Source: Odontesthes bonariensis
Taxonomy: Eukaryota > Chordata > Actinopteri > Atheriniformes > Atherinopsidae
Assembly: GCF_027942865.1 (NCBI RefSeq)
Contig: NC_134509.1
Coordinates: forward strand, 7,230,254 to 7,294,253
Reading direction: 5' to 3'
DNA: 64,000 nucleotides
In this document: positions 14,230 to 25,264 of the stretch, piece by piece
Layout of the letters: every line of letters starts with the position of its first letter
Numbering within the stretch: the stretch's first letter is position 1
The notes under the pieces: generated by a model
Told to the model about the DNA's origin: nothing
The model's database searches: none
What the model saw: the letters and a program-made list of their open reading frames with translations, nothing else
Program-made: the position numbers and the translations under genes

Positions 14230-14334
14230 TGAGTTCAACGCTTAAAATCTACTGAGAGGAACAAAGCCAGCCAGCCAATACAAGCATTTACTAAATATAA
14301 TTACATCCCAATAACATAATGTCAAGACTGTTGA

Positions 14335-14340
14335 AATAAA
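14335..14340 (+). terminator. Polyadenylation signal of triobp
   Basis: AATAAA about 106 bases after the triobp stop codon, followed by an A-rich tract and GT-rich sequence. It is the first canonical signal downstream. Confidence 0.7.
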
Positions 14341-14530
14341 AAAACAAAAAACAAACAAGTGTTTTCCATGTGTAATAGATTCTGTTTATTGATCTGACAC
14401 AAACATGCAAACAAGAGTGAAGGCATCAGTCGTAGTTCTGATAGCCTCACATGATATGAGATTCTGAAAAACAGGATAAATATCCGAGGAGAGGAAGGAG
14501 ATGGGTGGAGGTAGAGGATGCTTTAGGAAG

Positions 14531-14609
14531 TCAAAGTGCCCCATCTTCCCCATCTTCCTCAACTTCCTTGAGCCTGCTGGTATTCTTGCGGTGGATATTG
14601 CAAAGGATC
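14531..14609 (-). other. Candidate terminal coding exon of an unassigned minus-strand transcript
   Basis: On the minus strand a good acceptor (TACTAATCCACAG, with branch-like CTAAT) precedes an open frame from 14609 to the TGA at 14531-14533. It reads ILCNIHRKNTSRLKEVEEDG and then an acidic end. An AATAAA on the same strand lies at 14384-14389. A second frame also opens and would be in phase with smdt1 exon 1 (DPLQYPPQEYQQAQGS). Neither product is recognised. It could be an alternative 3' end of smdt1, the end of another gene, or chance. Confidence 0.3.
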
Positions 14610-14696
14610 CTGTGGATTAGTAAAAAATCATCCGTCAGCAGCTGTCGTTGCGGCAAACCTGCTACAGACTGCACCCTTTAACGCGTTAAGACCTGA

Positions 14697-16253
14697 GGTC
14701 CGTTTCACGTAGCAGGTTTAGTGAAAACTCTGAGTTGATTAACCCTGAAATGAGGGAAACCCTGAGTTTTCCGTTTCACAAAGGGAGGTAACTCAACCCC
14801 GAGAAAGAGGGGTAACTCTAGCCTGTTTCACAAAGAGAGGTAACTTAACCTCACGGTCAGTTACCGGAGTAACAGACTCTCTGAACCTAACTGTCTCCGC
14901 CCTCTTTCAGCCACACACGCCATTTGATTTCCTCATTCATTCAGTCAGCAGAGCGAGTTCTTCTACTTCTATAAATCCATTAGGCACAGTAGGAGGCGAC
15001 TTTTTTCATGAACATGTCCTTTTGACAACGATCCCGTGGATGAAGGTGCAGCATTATTGCGCAGAGAAATAAATATTCGTCGGAGATGGTTATCAGACCG
15101 CGCATAGATTTTTGCATTTACAGACAATTATCTTTTTGAGCGGCACCATCAGAATGTGTTGGGACAAAAGAAAAAAAAAGACATAAAAGACAAATAAATA
15201 TTTGTATGAATAGGCTTAAAAAAGACATATATAGGCCTATTATATTTTATAAAGGCACTCGTGTCTTGGGGGTGGACTCCCTCAGCCACTGCCCTCCCGT
15301 TAGAGGTGGCGGTGCTGGGCACCACTCGTTTTACAGGCATCTGCCTTCTTTCCGTTGGCTCAGTAGAAGTCTGTGTTAGTTTAAATAGGCTTAATTATTT
15401 AACAGAACATGATATAGATGATGACTCTAAATTGTCCTTAGGAGTGAGTGTGAGTGTGCATGGTTGTTTGTATCGTTTGTCTCTATGTGGCCCTGTGATG
15501 GACTGGTGGCCTGTCCAGGGTGTACCCCACCTCTTGCCCATTGACCGCTGGGATAGGCTCCAGCCCCCCCGCGACCCGACTGACGGATTCAGCGGTGTAT
15601 AGATACAGGATGGATGGATGGTATAGATGAGAAGACATAGTTTATGTGTGTGAAAACAGTATTATGTTGGGAATAAAATAACTGCACAGTCAAATAGCCA
15701 CTTAATATTTATTTCACAGTGTAAACCATGATGAAAATGAGGTACCTCCATGCCGAGGTCTCACCTGTTTGAACAATGTTTTTATATTTCATCTTAAACT
15801 GCTGCCAAGTGCGCTTCTCCCCTGCGGGATTGCACCTAAATGAAATAAATGAATGGGCTACCATTCAAGCAGTTTCCCTGTAATATTATTGTGATTGCAA
15901 AGGACTACATTTAAACTTACACTTTTGCTGCTGCAGCGGTGTTGCACTTATTTCTAAAAACGTATTGAAACTCGCCGTATGAGCGCATTAAGATTTCCAA
16001 TTCGAGGTTGGTGAAAAAAGCCCCTCCTCTTCCCCGTTGCCAAGGTGACTCGTCGAATCGGGGCTCCATTGATGCTGGCTTTTTAAAGTTGTGGTGCACG
16101 AGCTAAACTCAAGGTGAACTTACTCAAAGTTGATTAACCTCACTCAAATCAGCGTTTCTGGAACCGAAAACTCAGTTTTCTATCTCAGAGTAGATCAACT
16201 CAGAGATCAGGAATAGACTCAGAGTTGGTTGAACCTGCTACGTGAAACGGACC
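14697..16253. mobile_element. PIF/Harbinger element relic with SANT-protein and transposase pieces
   Basis: The ends are inverted repeats GGTCCGTTTCACGTAGCAGG and its complement, flanked by CCTGA on both sides. Minus-strand sequence 15917-16099 reads MEPRFDESPWQRGRGGAFFT and LEILMRSYGEFQYVFR, and 15760-15840 continues with NPAGEKRTWQQFKMKYKNIV, the SANT/Myb-like accessory protein of Harbinger elements. Plus-strand 15008-15150 reads DNDPVDEGAALLRREINIRR, the start of the transposase, broken soon after. The catalytic part is missing, so the copy cannot move itself. A younger repeat lies inside at 15424-15622. Confidence 0.8.
15424..15622 (+). mobile_element. Dispersed teleost repeat with (GGAT)n tail, inside the Harbinger relic
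   Basis: Contains GGCCCTGTGATGGACTGG, CTGGGATAGGCTCCAGCC and a terminal GGATGGATGGATGG. The same sequence recurs at 20150-20400 in this window. The simple-repeat tail suggests a non-LTR 3' end. Its place inside the Harbinger copy shows it arrived later. Confidence 0.7.
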
Positions 16254-16382
16254 CCTGATGTTACATGCCAGTGTGCCTGAACACACCCTTTACACAGAAA
16301 AAAGATTGTGCATGAAAGGGCCAACCAATGATGTTTACACTGAGTATTTAAGGTGTGGCTAAAGGACACAATACCTTTAGCT

Positions 16383-16388
16383 TTTATT
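16383..16388 (-). terminator. Possible smdt1 polyadenylation signal
   Basis: AATAAA on the minus strand only about 17 bases past the smdt1 stop codon. This would give a very short 3' UTR. The other minus-strand signal is at 14384-14389. Confidence 0.5.
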
Positions 16389-16404
16389 ATGCTGCGAGCT
16401 CGGC

Positions 16405-17422
16405 TCAATCATCGTCGTCATCGTCTTCGGGGACAAAGATGTCGTGCTCCTCCAAGAGAGCGGCAAAGTTCTTGCTTATCAGAGTTCCCACGTAGAGGAA
16501 AGGCACCACCACTGCTGTCATGCGGATGAGACCAAAAGCAGTCTGCAAAAAGCAAGCGTCATGTGAAGTTATGGCTAAACAAGTGGCTCCACCTCAGTTT
16601 GCTGTGAAGTGTTTAGGTCTAGAGTTATGATTATGTGCAAAATGCTTCTCCCAACAGCACTGAACCAGACAGGAAAATATCCTAAAGTTGCACTCACAAC
16701 AATAAGAGTGAGTAACATATATTCTTAACAGCCTATGGTCCTTACTTTTGACCCAAGTGCTCTTTTACCCTTCTGTTTCTGTTAAACGGAAGTGTCAGTA
16801 ATAAGGTAGTGACTGTGACTTTCATTTGAGGAATGTTACCATCCTAAGAACGCTTTATTGTTTTAAAAATGACTTGCTTTGCAGTGACATGAGCGTATGT
16901 CCATCGTTGGCCCCGATTCGTTTAGATTTATGCTGCCTGAAAAAAAAACAATAATAAATGTATGCCAAAATATGATCTTTAGCTCAAATATTGCTCCACC
17001 CCGAAATAAGTTGCTCAATGCCCAAGTTTCACATCGCCTTCACTTATAAATCAATAAATGTACTCATATTTACAAAATTAGGGGTAATTACTTCCTGTAA
17101 GTGCCTCTGGGTTTGCGAAACACCACGTTCATTGGCTGTCATGACAACGCTACTGCATATACTGCCGTTCTATTGGTCAACACTGGTGTCCATCAGAGTA
17201 AACACCGCCCAATGCTTCTTGTCCGGTTTCTCTCTATAACCAAGAAAGGAAAACACTCACTTTATCTGGTTTGGGGAGGATTGCTCCGGACGATGTGGAC
17301 ACCACGGACCTGCTCTGAGTCGTCCTTGATATGGGAGATGTTTTCAAGCCAGGGTTACGGCTCATTATGCCCGTATTCCTGGTTGAAAGTCGCAGGGGGA
17401 GCCGCAGCAGACTCGTCGCCAT
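16405..17422 (-). CDS. smdt1: EMRE, essential MCU regulator, mitochondrial
   Basis: Two coding exons, 17422-17261 and 16542-16405, joined at a codon boundary, give 99 residues. The product is the single-pass inner-membrane subunit that joins the calcium uniporter pore MCU to its gatekeepers MICU1/2. Residues 1-45 are basic and Ser/Arg-rich, as in a mitochondrial presequence. GAILPKP at 46-52 is the conserved MCU-contact segment. A hydrophobic span (GLIRMTAVVVPFLYVGTLIS) lies near 58-77. SKNFAALLEEHDIFVPED leads to a run of aspartates at the C-terminus, the tail that meets MICU1. Length and every landmark match the vertebrate family. The single intron holds no recognised repeat. The neighbouring triobp is convergent. 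Confidence 0.95.
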
Positions 17423-17999
17423 TTTTCTTTCCAGACGCAGTGTGGGACGGTTCTGTTTTGGGCTGGGTTGACTTTATGGGCGTGACTCGCAGTTTGACAG
17501 AAACAGAGCTATAGAGTATATAAATACCACGGAACAGAACCACACACTGTCTGTTATATGTGTCTCATGTGTTGTATTGTTGTTTTTTTTATGTTGTACC
17601 TGCATTCATAAGAAAAACAATGTAATCATAAAAACCATAATAATATACTTTTTACAAGCAGCTTGCATTAATGTATTTAACATTGATCTTGAAGTTTAAT
17701 AAATTGTTTTTTTTAAATAATATATCTTATGTTAATTAATTAATGTGTAGCTTAAAACCAAAAACCTGCCATTTCAATACACAAAAAAATGGTTCCTCTA
17801 CTTTGTTAGAAATAGTAATATGACATCCCTCCAGAGACACCCATGTGCACAATTATTCCCTTTTGCTATTGATAAAACCCTGCATATTCATAAAGAACAA
17901 GTTGATGTAAATATAGTGGAAACAATACACGAGGAAGGGTTTTAACTTTACCTCTTAATTACAGCCAGTAGCCTATTACTTTTAGCTACTTTCGGTCAT
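17423..17999. other. smdt1 upstream region, then A/T-rich intergenic sequence
   Basis: Immediately upstream of smdt1 on the minus strand is a TATA-like TATTTATATACT near 17514-17525, which may be promoter but is unproven. Beyond about 17600 the sequence is A/T-rich with no gene or family recognised. Confidence 0.4.
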
Positions 18000-18390
18000 T
18001 ATTAGATGCTGTTATCCAAAGCAACCCTGGCATTAAGCACTAAAAGTAAGTGCAGACTTCGCGTTTTAGGGTGTTACAAGTGTGAGGAAGTGTTCCTGGA
18101 AGAGATGCGTTTTCAAGAGATTCCTGAAGGTAGAGCAAGATACCACATCTCTGATAGCATTTGGTAGCTTATTCCAGCACTGTGGAACCACAAATAGAAC
18201 AGTCAGGATTGAGAATACCTTGTGCATTGGGATGACAGTGCCAGATGACTTTCCTATGAGGAACACAGTTTTCGAGAGGATGTACAAGCCTGTGTGGCTG
18301 CGATTAGCTGGCTGGGTGCACAAGCAGCTAGCAGTTTGTGACTTGACTTTCATTTAGGCAACCATGGGGGGCCAGTGGGGTTCAATGTGT
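18000..18390 (-). mobile_element. L2-type LINE 3' end (ORF2 C-terminus and tail)
   Basis: Minus-strand frame 18353-18066 includes FVVPQCWNKLPNAIRDVVSC and FRNLLKTHLF, the usual C-terminal signature of fish L2/CR1 ORF2 proteins. The left edge, reading GATGCTGTTATCCAAAGCAA, corresponds to the reverse complement of the tail seen in the SINE near 7930. The copy is 5'-truncated. Confidence 0.7.
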
Positions 18391-18469
18391 AGTCGTGTGA
18401 CATGTGCCCTTTTTGGTGAGGTAACACCAGACAAGCTGCTCCATTCTGGACTATATATAAATATTTAGA

Positions 18470-18536
18470 AGCACAGGCCATGCCTATTGCATGGTATACA
18501 CTATAGTCAAGGTGAGCAATAAGCATGGCCTGTGCT
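18470..18536. repeat. Inverted repeat: 21-bp arms, 25-base loop
   Basis: Arms 18470-18490 (AGCACAGGCCATGCCTATTGC on plus, written here as 20 + 1 bases: AGCACAGGCCATGCCTATTG, C) and 18516-18536 pair at 20 of 21 positions. The overall size is that of a pre-miRNA or a small foldback element. No known microRNA is recognised. Confidence 0.7.
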
Positions 18537-18539
18537 AAG

Positions 18540-19439
18540 AGCTGGGTGGGCCATTAGATCAGATACAGCATGATTACGTATGTAAACATTCTATTTTTCT
18601 TTTACATTCAAAAGATAAAATGTAATCTTGCAGAAAAATAACCCAGGCTGATACATTACATGGCAGTCAAGGAGACATATTGTGCCATTTTTTTCACAGG
18701 CAGTTTCCTGCGGTCTAAATTAAATGTCTTTGCATTTTTATGGATCAAAATTAAACATAGACAGTACAACAGCATCTTTTATCTTTGATCCATTAATATA
18801 CACCTCTATGTAAGTAGATCATTTGAGGGCAAGCGGCCCACTCAAGTCCACTCCACCCCCCTCCGCCTACAGATCTCAAGAGATCTGTAGGACTCAATTG
18901 CCCTTGATTCTTATTATGCTATGAGAGAACATGTAATAAAAAGCCTGAGACCTCAGACCACACACCAAACTAATAGAACAATACTTGACTGGTCATAGTA
19001 TTCTGGTAATACCCCTACCCTTGCCTTTTCTGCAGTTAGACCTTGGACAGCTGGTAGGCTGATCTCTCTTTTAGGAACAGTCTCATCACAAGTCACATTG
19101 AACTTACCAAGTTGTTAGAACATACAACATCACTGAGAACTCGTGTTGCAATTCTTCCAGAACATATCAACTCCATAAACTATGCACTTCACTGTTGCTC
19201 CATTCCTCAGTGTTCAAGTTTTTAGTTGCTAACATTGAGAACTGTTGCTTAAATGGTTAATGTTTCACCAATATTTGTTTTTGAAACTGAAGTTATCAGT
19301 GCCGTGCTGATACATTACTTTACAAGTGGGGTATTGGAATTTCCAACTTCTGACTGGTAAAAGATTTATGAACACTAATGAGAAGTCAAACTTTCTTGTC
19401 AGGATATAAGACTTTAAACAAAGTACTGGTAGAGCATTA
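18540..19439. other. Intergenic sequence
   Basis: No gene seen. A small palindrome with 10-bp arms (CTACAGATCT) lies near 18868-18891. The rest is A/T-rich and unassigned. Confidence 0.4.
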
Positions 19440-19735
19440 TTACGATTAAGATTAAGATCAGATTTATTGGTCATGCATACTTGCATACACGCAAAATTTG
19501 TCCTCCACTTTTAACCCATCCAGGTTTGCACCTGTTGACACACTCATGGAGACAGATGCCATACACTGGAGTGGTGGGCAGCCATTCACAGCACCCGGGG
19601 AGCATTGGGGTACGGTGCTTTGCTCAACGGCACTTCGGCCGTGACAAGGAGGTGGACTGACACCCCTCCAGCTGTCAGTTTCACCAATCTTTTTGAGTGA
19701 CGAGAGTGGGAATCGAACCGCCACGGCCTCCCCAT
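19440..19735 (-). mobile_element. Dispersed fish repeat, SINE-like
   Basis: Contains AGATTTATTGGTCATGCATA, GTGGGCAGCCATTCACAG, a GCTCAACGGCACTTC block and ends in GAATCGAACCGCCACGG. This is the layout of a common fish repeat whose complement carries a promoter-like box. The family name is uncertain. Confidence 0.5.
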
Positions 19736-20149
19736 TATTAGCTCATTTATTTCTTCATTTAAGTTAAATATAAATATGTATAAAAATATGAATTGTTTAA
19801 ATATAAATATATGTAGAGATTTGATGTTAATAGCAAAGCAAAAAGAAAAAGAATCAATAATAAGAGTCCCACTTTCGAGGTAACGTAAATGCAGCATCAT
19901 CTCAAGTTGAAGTTAGGATGGATGACCTTTAAAGTGATGTACTTTTTCCCCGAAGACCTGAATGCCTCACTTAATAACATATTTTCAGATAATGGGGCCC
20001 CAAAACAAAATGCCAGTGTTGTGTTTCTTCTGAGTTTTTGAGTTAGCAGTGACTTTAGACACCCAATTGTATGCTTTTCCAGCACCGAAAATAAGGGATT
20101 TTTCCATAATATGTCCCTTTTAAATTAGAGAGAGTGGTTTTACAGTTGG

Positions 20150-20402
20150 TTCTCTCCGGGTACTCCGGCTTCCCCCCACGGGCCAAAAACATGCATGTTA
20201 GGTTAATTGGTGTCTCTACAAATTGTCCTTAGGAGTGAGTGTGAGCGCATGTATGGTTGTTTGTCTCGTTTGTCTCTGTGTGGCCCTGTGATGGACTGGC
20301 GACCTCTCCAGGGTGAACCCCGCCTCTCGCCCGATGACCGCTGGGATAGGCTCCAGCCCCCCCGCGACCCGACCGACGGATTCAGCGGGTATAGAAAATG
20401 AA
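20150..20402 (+). mobile_element. Second copy of the dispersed repeat seen at 15424-15622
   Basis: Starts with TCTCCGGGTACTCCGGCTTC and shares GGCCCTGTGATGGACTGG and GGGATAGGCTCCAGCCCC with the copy inside the Harbinger relic. It extends further 5' and ends with GCGGGTATAGAAAATGAA. A small palindrome (CACCTGGATCA arms) follows at about 20415-20442. Confidence 0.7.
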
Positions 20403-20842
20403 TTAACCTGGATCACCTGGATCATCGAGGTGATCCAGGTGCATGTGTTTTCTTAGCGCTTGGTCTGCACAGCTACAAATATTCAGGCTGCATGAGTGGT
20501 ACACATAATGATATTTACATCACACAAACTGGGAAATTCCCTTTGGGCTTGTTGAACTATTGTGCAGAGGGCCCAGACCAAACCCGACTGAAGGCCATTC
20601 AACAGGATCCACCTCTTGCTGGCTGATAGATTCTTCAGAAGCCGGCCAAATAAATATATATGAGTGAGTGAAATGAACGTAAGATGTCTTGTACCAGTCA
20701 TTTGCATAGACTGGCTTTAGATAGATAGATACTTTACTGAAGCTGCAGTCAGAGAAACTATTTAACAACGTGAAACCAAAAGAAAATGACAATCGAAATT
20801 CTTAATCAACTCATGAATCTCTTCTGTTGCTGCAGCGGGAGT

Positions 20843-21624
20843 CAGGCGCGTCATTTCCGCCGGGGACGGTGGACACGTCCCCGGCACTTTGCCTGACGAG
20901 CAGATTTGTCCCCACCACTTTAAAAAAGTAGAGAAAGATGTAACAGACTACTCTGCTTTCCTAAAAACTATATTTTTATATCATGGCATTCTCCTAACCA
21001 AAGACTATATGATCCACTCTACTTTCACTGTCCTTGTATGAATGCACTTGCGATCAGCCCCCATTGCTGAATAGCAACTATGTTGAATCCGCTCCGCTCC
21101 CACACACTGCGCTTGCGGTCTGCAGTCTGTTACAGTGTAATGAAAGACGTCGCTGGTGTTGCAGGTGAATATTCGTCAGTGTTTATGATGCATATCAGGC
21201 GAGATAGACAATGAATGAAAACTTATTTCACAGAGGGGTTGCTGCTCGTTCACTCTTGCCCGTCGTTTCATAGCCTGGCAATGTTTGAAAACTTTGTCAG
21301 GGCAAGGGCTGTTTGTAGCCAGGCTACGTCTCCTGATGCGCTCTTGCTTGGTCGAGGTTTGTCTGAGATTAATTGGTGTGTCAAGGGCTGTGCAATAACC
21401 GAACAGGATGTTTCCGGCGGCCTAAACAAGACCGATGGCTTTTAACTTTTAGTATGCTGGGGACAATATCACGTCAATACACATCATCTAATGCAATGCC
21501 TATTATTTATCATGAAACCTCAATTCGGATGTAATGGGCCTAGCTTGTACCCAGCACTTTTCAAAACTTACTCAGGTTTATGGTAATTGTCCCCAGCACT
21601 TCTGAAATCAAACTGACGCCCATG
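20843..21624. mobile_element. Non-autonomous hAT-type element with 8-bp target duplication
   Basis: Left end CAGGCGCGTCA and right end TGACGCCCATG form short imperfect inverted repeats. GCGGGAGT flanks both sides exactly (20835-20842 and 21625-21632), the 8-bp duplication expected of hAT. Subterminal GGACACGTCCCC and GTCCCCAGCACTT text recurs at both ends. No transposase reading was found in its 782 bp. Confidence 0.8.
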
Positions 21625-21632
21625 GCGGGAGT

Positions 21633-24304
21633 AAAATATTAAGAGGAAATTAAGGCCTTGACATATTTACTGAAGTATGTCCAGTGCTATGGTGCTGTGG
21701 ACTGTGTGAGAAGACACATTGTCTCACTTATAACTTCTGCCACATTTAGCCGTCTATCAAAAGAAATAATGATAGCAGTTTTATTGGAAATTCGGCTGCG
21801 TTTATACACACGCACGCTTTACTCTTTCTATAAGAAAATGCCAAAAGATGGAACATCCCAGCATTTACAGATCACCAAAGCCCATTTGAATCTAATTGAG
21901 CATATACACACAGGGGGGGATTCAAACCCCACCTGCTTCATCTGGATTTCTTAGTCAGGTTTTGAGAAGCTTAATTTTGTTCCACTTGTTTACTTAAATT
22001 ACAAAGTCCAGTTTTGATCAGACTTACCCAATAATTCATTTTTTTTCTAGTGCCATGTAAATATTATTTTTGATGGTAAAATTAGATGCTAAGCTACAAG
22101 CTGTTAACACCTTTTTTTTTTTTTTTAATCTAATCATTCATGTGACAATGGTTGATTTGGAACAGTCACAAACTGAGTTAGCGTTGTGTTTCCTCTGTTA
22201 AAATTCAAAATTGCTCATTGTACTGCAGAACATTCTGAGATTAATAATTATGTCCAAAACTGTAATTCAATGTCCTTATAGATCCTTCTTTTTTAGTCAT
22301 TGTCTTTCAATTGGTCACTTCCTCAGCAACTTACAACGTCCCCTTCGCACTATGGATCATCATCAGCTCCGCCAGTTGACCCAGCTGAGAAAAACAAAGA
22401 AAATTGAATCAGTTACAGGACAACTGGTTTTAAAGATGCACAGCTCTCAGCCAAAGAGACATACGAACGAATGAACGCTGAAGCAGTGCTGAAACAGAAG
22501 AGATTGCGAACCACGAAAAAAAGGCACTTTGCCTATGAGATACCTGATGAGCCACAATCTGATGCAATGAAGAGGCTGGAAGTATCCTTTTTTAATGCTG
22601 TGGTAGACTGTACCATCCAGTCTTTGGAGGACCGCTTTCAGTCCCTCAGGGAGGTCAGAAGTATTTTAAGAGTGCTTTTCAACTTTGGCCAGCTTGATGC
22701 ACAGACAAGGAAGGACCAGTGTAAACTTCTCAGAGACAAACTCACCTTCGGAGAACAGTCTGATATTGATGGGAGTGCACTGGCTACAGAGATGGAGAAC
22801 CTTCCAGAACTCCCTAAAGCACAAATGACCCCATTTGAACTGCTCACTTAGCTTGCTCAAAATGAGATCTGTGAGTTGAACCCAAATCTTTGGGTAGCTC
22901 TACGGATAGCCTGCACTCTCCCTGTGACTGTTGCATCTGCAGAGCGGAGCTTTTCCAAGCTCAAATTAATAAAGAACTACTTGAGATCTTCCATGGCACA
23001 ATAAAGACTGAGTGGACTGGCAGTGATAAGTATTAACAACAAAGTTGGCCATCAGATTTCTTACAGTGATGTCATAAATGACTTTGCCTCCAGGAAGCGC
23101 AGGTTTTAAGGAGTGGGTGGAGTATTGAGGAAGAACAGAGTTACCAAAAAAAACGTCAAATGTGTGGATTAAGGTAGTTTATTTATTTATTTATTTTAAC
23201 TAGGGCTGTGACTCGATTAAAATTTTTAATCGAGTTAACTACAGGCTTTGAAATTAATTAATCGAAATTAATCGCATTTTAATCGCATATACTTTATCCT
23301 TTAGAAAATTAACATTTTCAACAATATTTCAACAAACACAGAACATATCCCTATTTGAAATCTGAATGTAGCATGCATGAAAACACAGTATATAGAATCT
23401 TGGATGTTAAGCTGCGTTGGGCCCCCGTTAGCTTCCACGCTAGCTGCTACATGTTTAGCGTTGAGGTGATATTTGAGGCTTGATACGCTGCGGTGATACG
23501 CAAATTCCTTGTTGCATAATCTGCACACAACCACGCTCTTGTCGACGCTTCCATCCGTCTGTATTTAAAAAAAATAAATAAATAAATAAATTATAGTGTG
23601 CGATTAAAATGCGTTATTTTTTTTAACGCGCTAATATGTGTGTAGTTAATTAATCGAAATTAACGCGCTAAAGTCCCAGCCCTAATTTTAACAAAAGCTT
23701 TTGCACATAGTTACATACATTTACATAGTTTTAAGACTAAGGTCTAATTGTTCAACTTTGAACCATTTTTGCTACCTTGTTTCAGGTAACTCTGTTCATT
23801 TAAATCATTGTTGAAGTATTTGCTTGGTATTCTATTTAATTCTGTCTGTTTATGTACAATTGAATTTGTTATTATTTTTATATATCTAAGTGATTTTATT
23901 TGCTGCTGTTCTTGCAATACAAATTACTGTTGCAGTTTTTTTTTTTAAACCGATGACACTTTTACAGTAAATACGTTGCTTTATCACTTGGAATGTTGCG
24001 TAAATCAACCCCAGGGCGCTCTTGTAGCCGAATTTTGCAATTGAAAAACATATGTGGCACCCTGGACATCATTCATTCGTATTACTTGTATCATTATTAT
24101 TGCATTGGTATTATTCAATTTTATTAACTGGGCCACCCCCTTAAATGTGTAAAGACATGTCAGGATAATGTAAACAACACTGCCAGAGCCCCAATGAGTT
24201 TATAGCAGGTGTGTAAATGATCAACAACAATATTATTGGCAGAAATAGAGGGACCCCAAATCCAATTTTCTTTTAGGGCCCCACGGACGCTTGGGGCGGC
24301 TCTG
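21633..24304 (+). mobile_element. hAT transposase relic (ZMYM/TTF-type group)
   Basis: The plus-strand frame 22471-22851 gives RHFAYEIPDEPQSDAMKRLE, SFFNAVVDCTIQSLEDRF, DQCKLLRDKLTFGEQSDIDG and MTPFELLT, then a stop. It resumes with LNPNLWVALRIACTLPVTVA, SAERSFSKLKLIKNYLRSSM, a stop, and SYSDVINDFASRKRRF ending near 23107. The SAERSFSKLKLIK block is the hAT C-terminal dimerisation signature. At least two in-frame stops make it a pseudogene, and the N-terminal half is unrecognised. A possible right end reads GGGGCGGCTCTG at about 24293-24304, and the left end is not found. A younger hAT copy interrupts it at 23201. Confidence 0.75.
23201..23684 (-). mobile_element. hAT element with BED-finger remnant and perfect 8-bp target duplication
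   Basis: Ends TAGGGCTGTGACT and AGTCCCAGCCCTA are inverted repeats. ATTTTAAC flanks both sides exactly (23193-23200, 23685-23692). Minus-strand 23534-23400 reads MVVCRLCNKEFAYHRSVSSL and KYHLNAKH, a BED-type zinc finger as found at the start of hAT transposases. The rest of the protein is deleted. It sits downstream of the older hAT transposase relic. Confidence 0.85.
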
Positions 24305-25144
24305 CCTAATAACCCTCCTCTTTGTCACCTGTCCAGCTCTAACGAACAGAAAAGTGTGGATGAAGAGCAATGACAACAGTGGTTGTGGATGGTCGTCATT
24401 ATGTTCACATTTATTCACTCCAAAGCAGTACGACCTCCGCCTGTTCCACAGCAGAGAAAAGCTAACGGACCCACATGGGTACGCCAACACAAATAAGAAA
24501 AGCCCACACCTCAGATTGTTTCACATATATTTCTGAAACTGCACTCAGGAAGCATGTATTTGCTAAACCCAAATGCAAAGTGGTTAGAGAGCCATAAAAG
24601 AGACATATACTCTATTTCTAAGTATAAGTAAAAATCTTGGGCCCGATTAGCCCTGACTGGGTCACCTGGAGGAGGGTGCATGCTGTCGTTAGAAGAGATA
24701 ATGTGTCCATTAGTATATTGGCTACTAAGAGAAAACATTTTTGTATAATAATCATTCCAGATAAAGATTTTGTAGACAAATATTTTTGCTGAAACAGCTT
24801 GTGAAATTGATCCAAATTGGGGTAGAAAGCTCTCGACGGAAAAATAAATGAACTAAAACGGAACCAGTAAACGTTGACCTGTTCCTACCATAAAATGTAT
24901 TCTAACTAGAAAGAACTGTTCCTGCGAAACAGCAGTGAGAATGCTTATGAGCTGAATGGGGATAGCTGACCATGCTAAAAAAAAAGGCTGAAAATAGTTC
25001 AATTTTAGCAGTAAAAACTGCTGCTGAGGTCTTGGTTGAAGGATTTTTGTGATTTTTGTTTACTTCCAAACTTAACATTGGAGTTAGTCAGAAAATTTGA
25101 GAGGTTGATCTCGGTTCATTGTTTGGCTCATTGTTCATTGTTTG
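24305..25144. other. Intergenic sequence
   Basis: No gene or RNA gene recognised. Moderately A/T-rich. Sequence around 24835-24930 looks like worn repeat but is not assigned. Confidence 0.4.
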
Positions 25145-25184
25145 GCTCATTGTGAGAATGCCTTAAAGCATTCTCACAATGAGC
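25145..25184. repeat. Perfect 17-bp inverted repeat
   Basis: GCTCATTGTGAGAATGC, a 6-base loop, then its exact complement. It is preceded by a 19-bp tandem duplication of the ATTGTTTGGCTC text. It lies just left of the minisatellite. Confidence 0.85.
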
Positions 25185-25264
25185 AAAACATTCAAAGCAA
25201 AAACAATTACACCGTCACATTTTAATAGTGAGGCTTTTACTTTTCGATTGCTTCTCCATGTTTA

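Noticed and set aside
22211-22474. 87-codon frame upstream of the hAT transposase
   Set aside because: Probably decayed transposon sequence; it does not align in frame with the recognised hAT part and has no independent domain.
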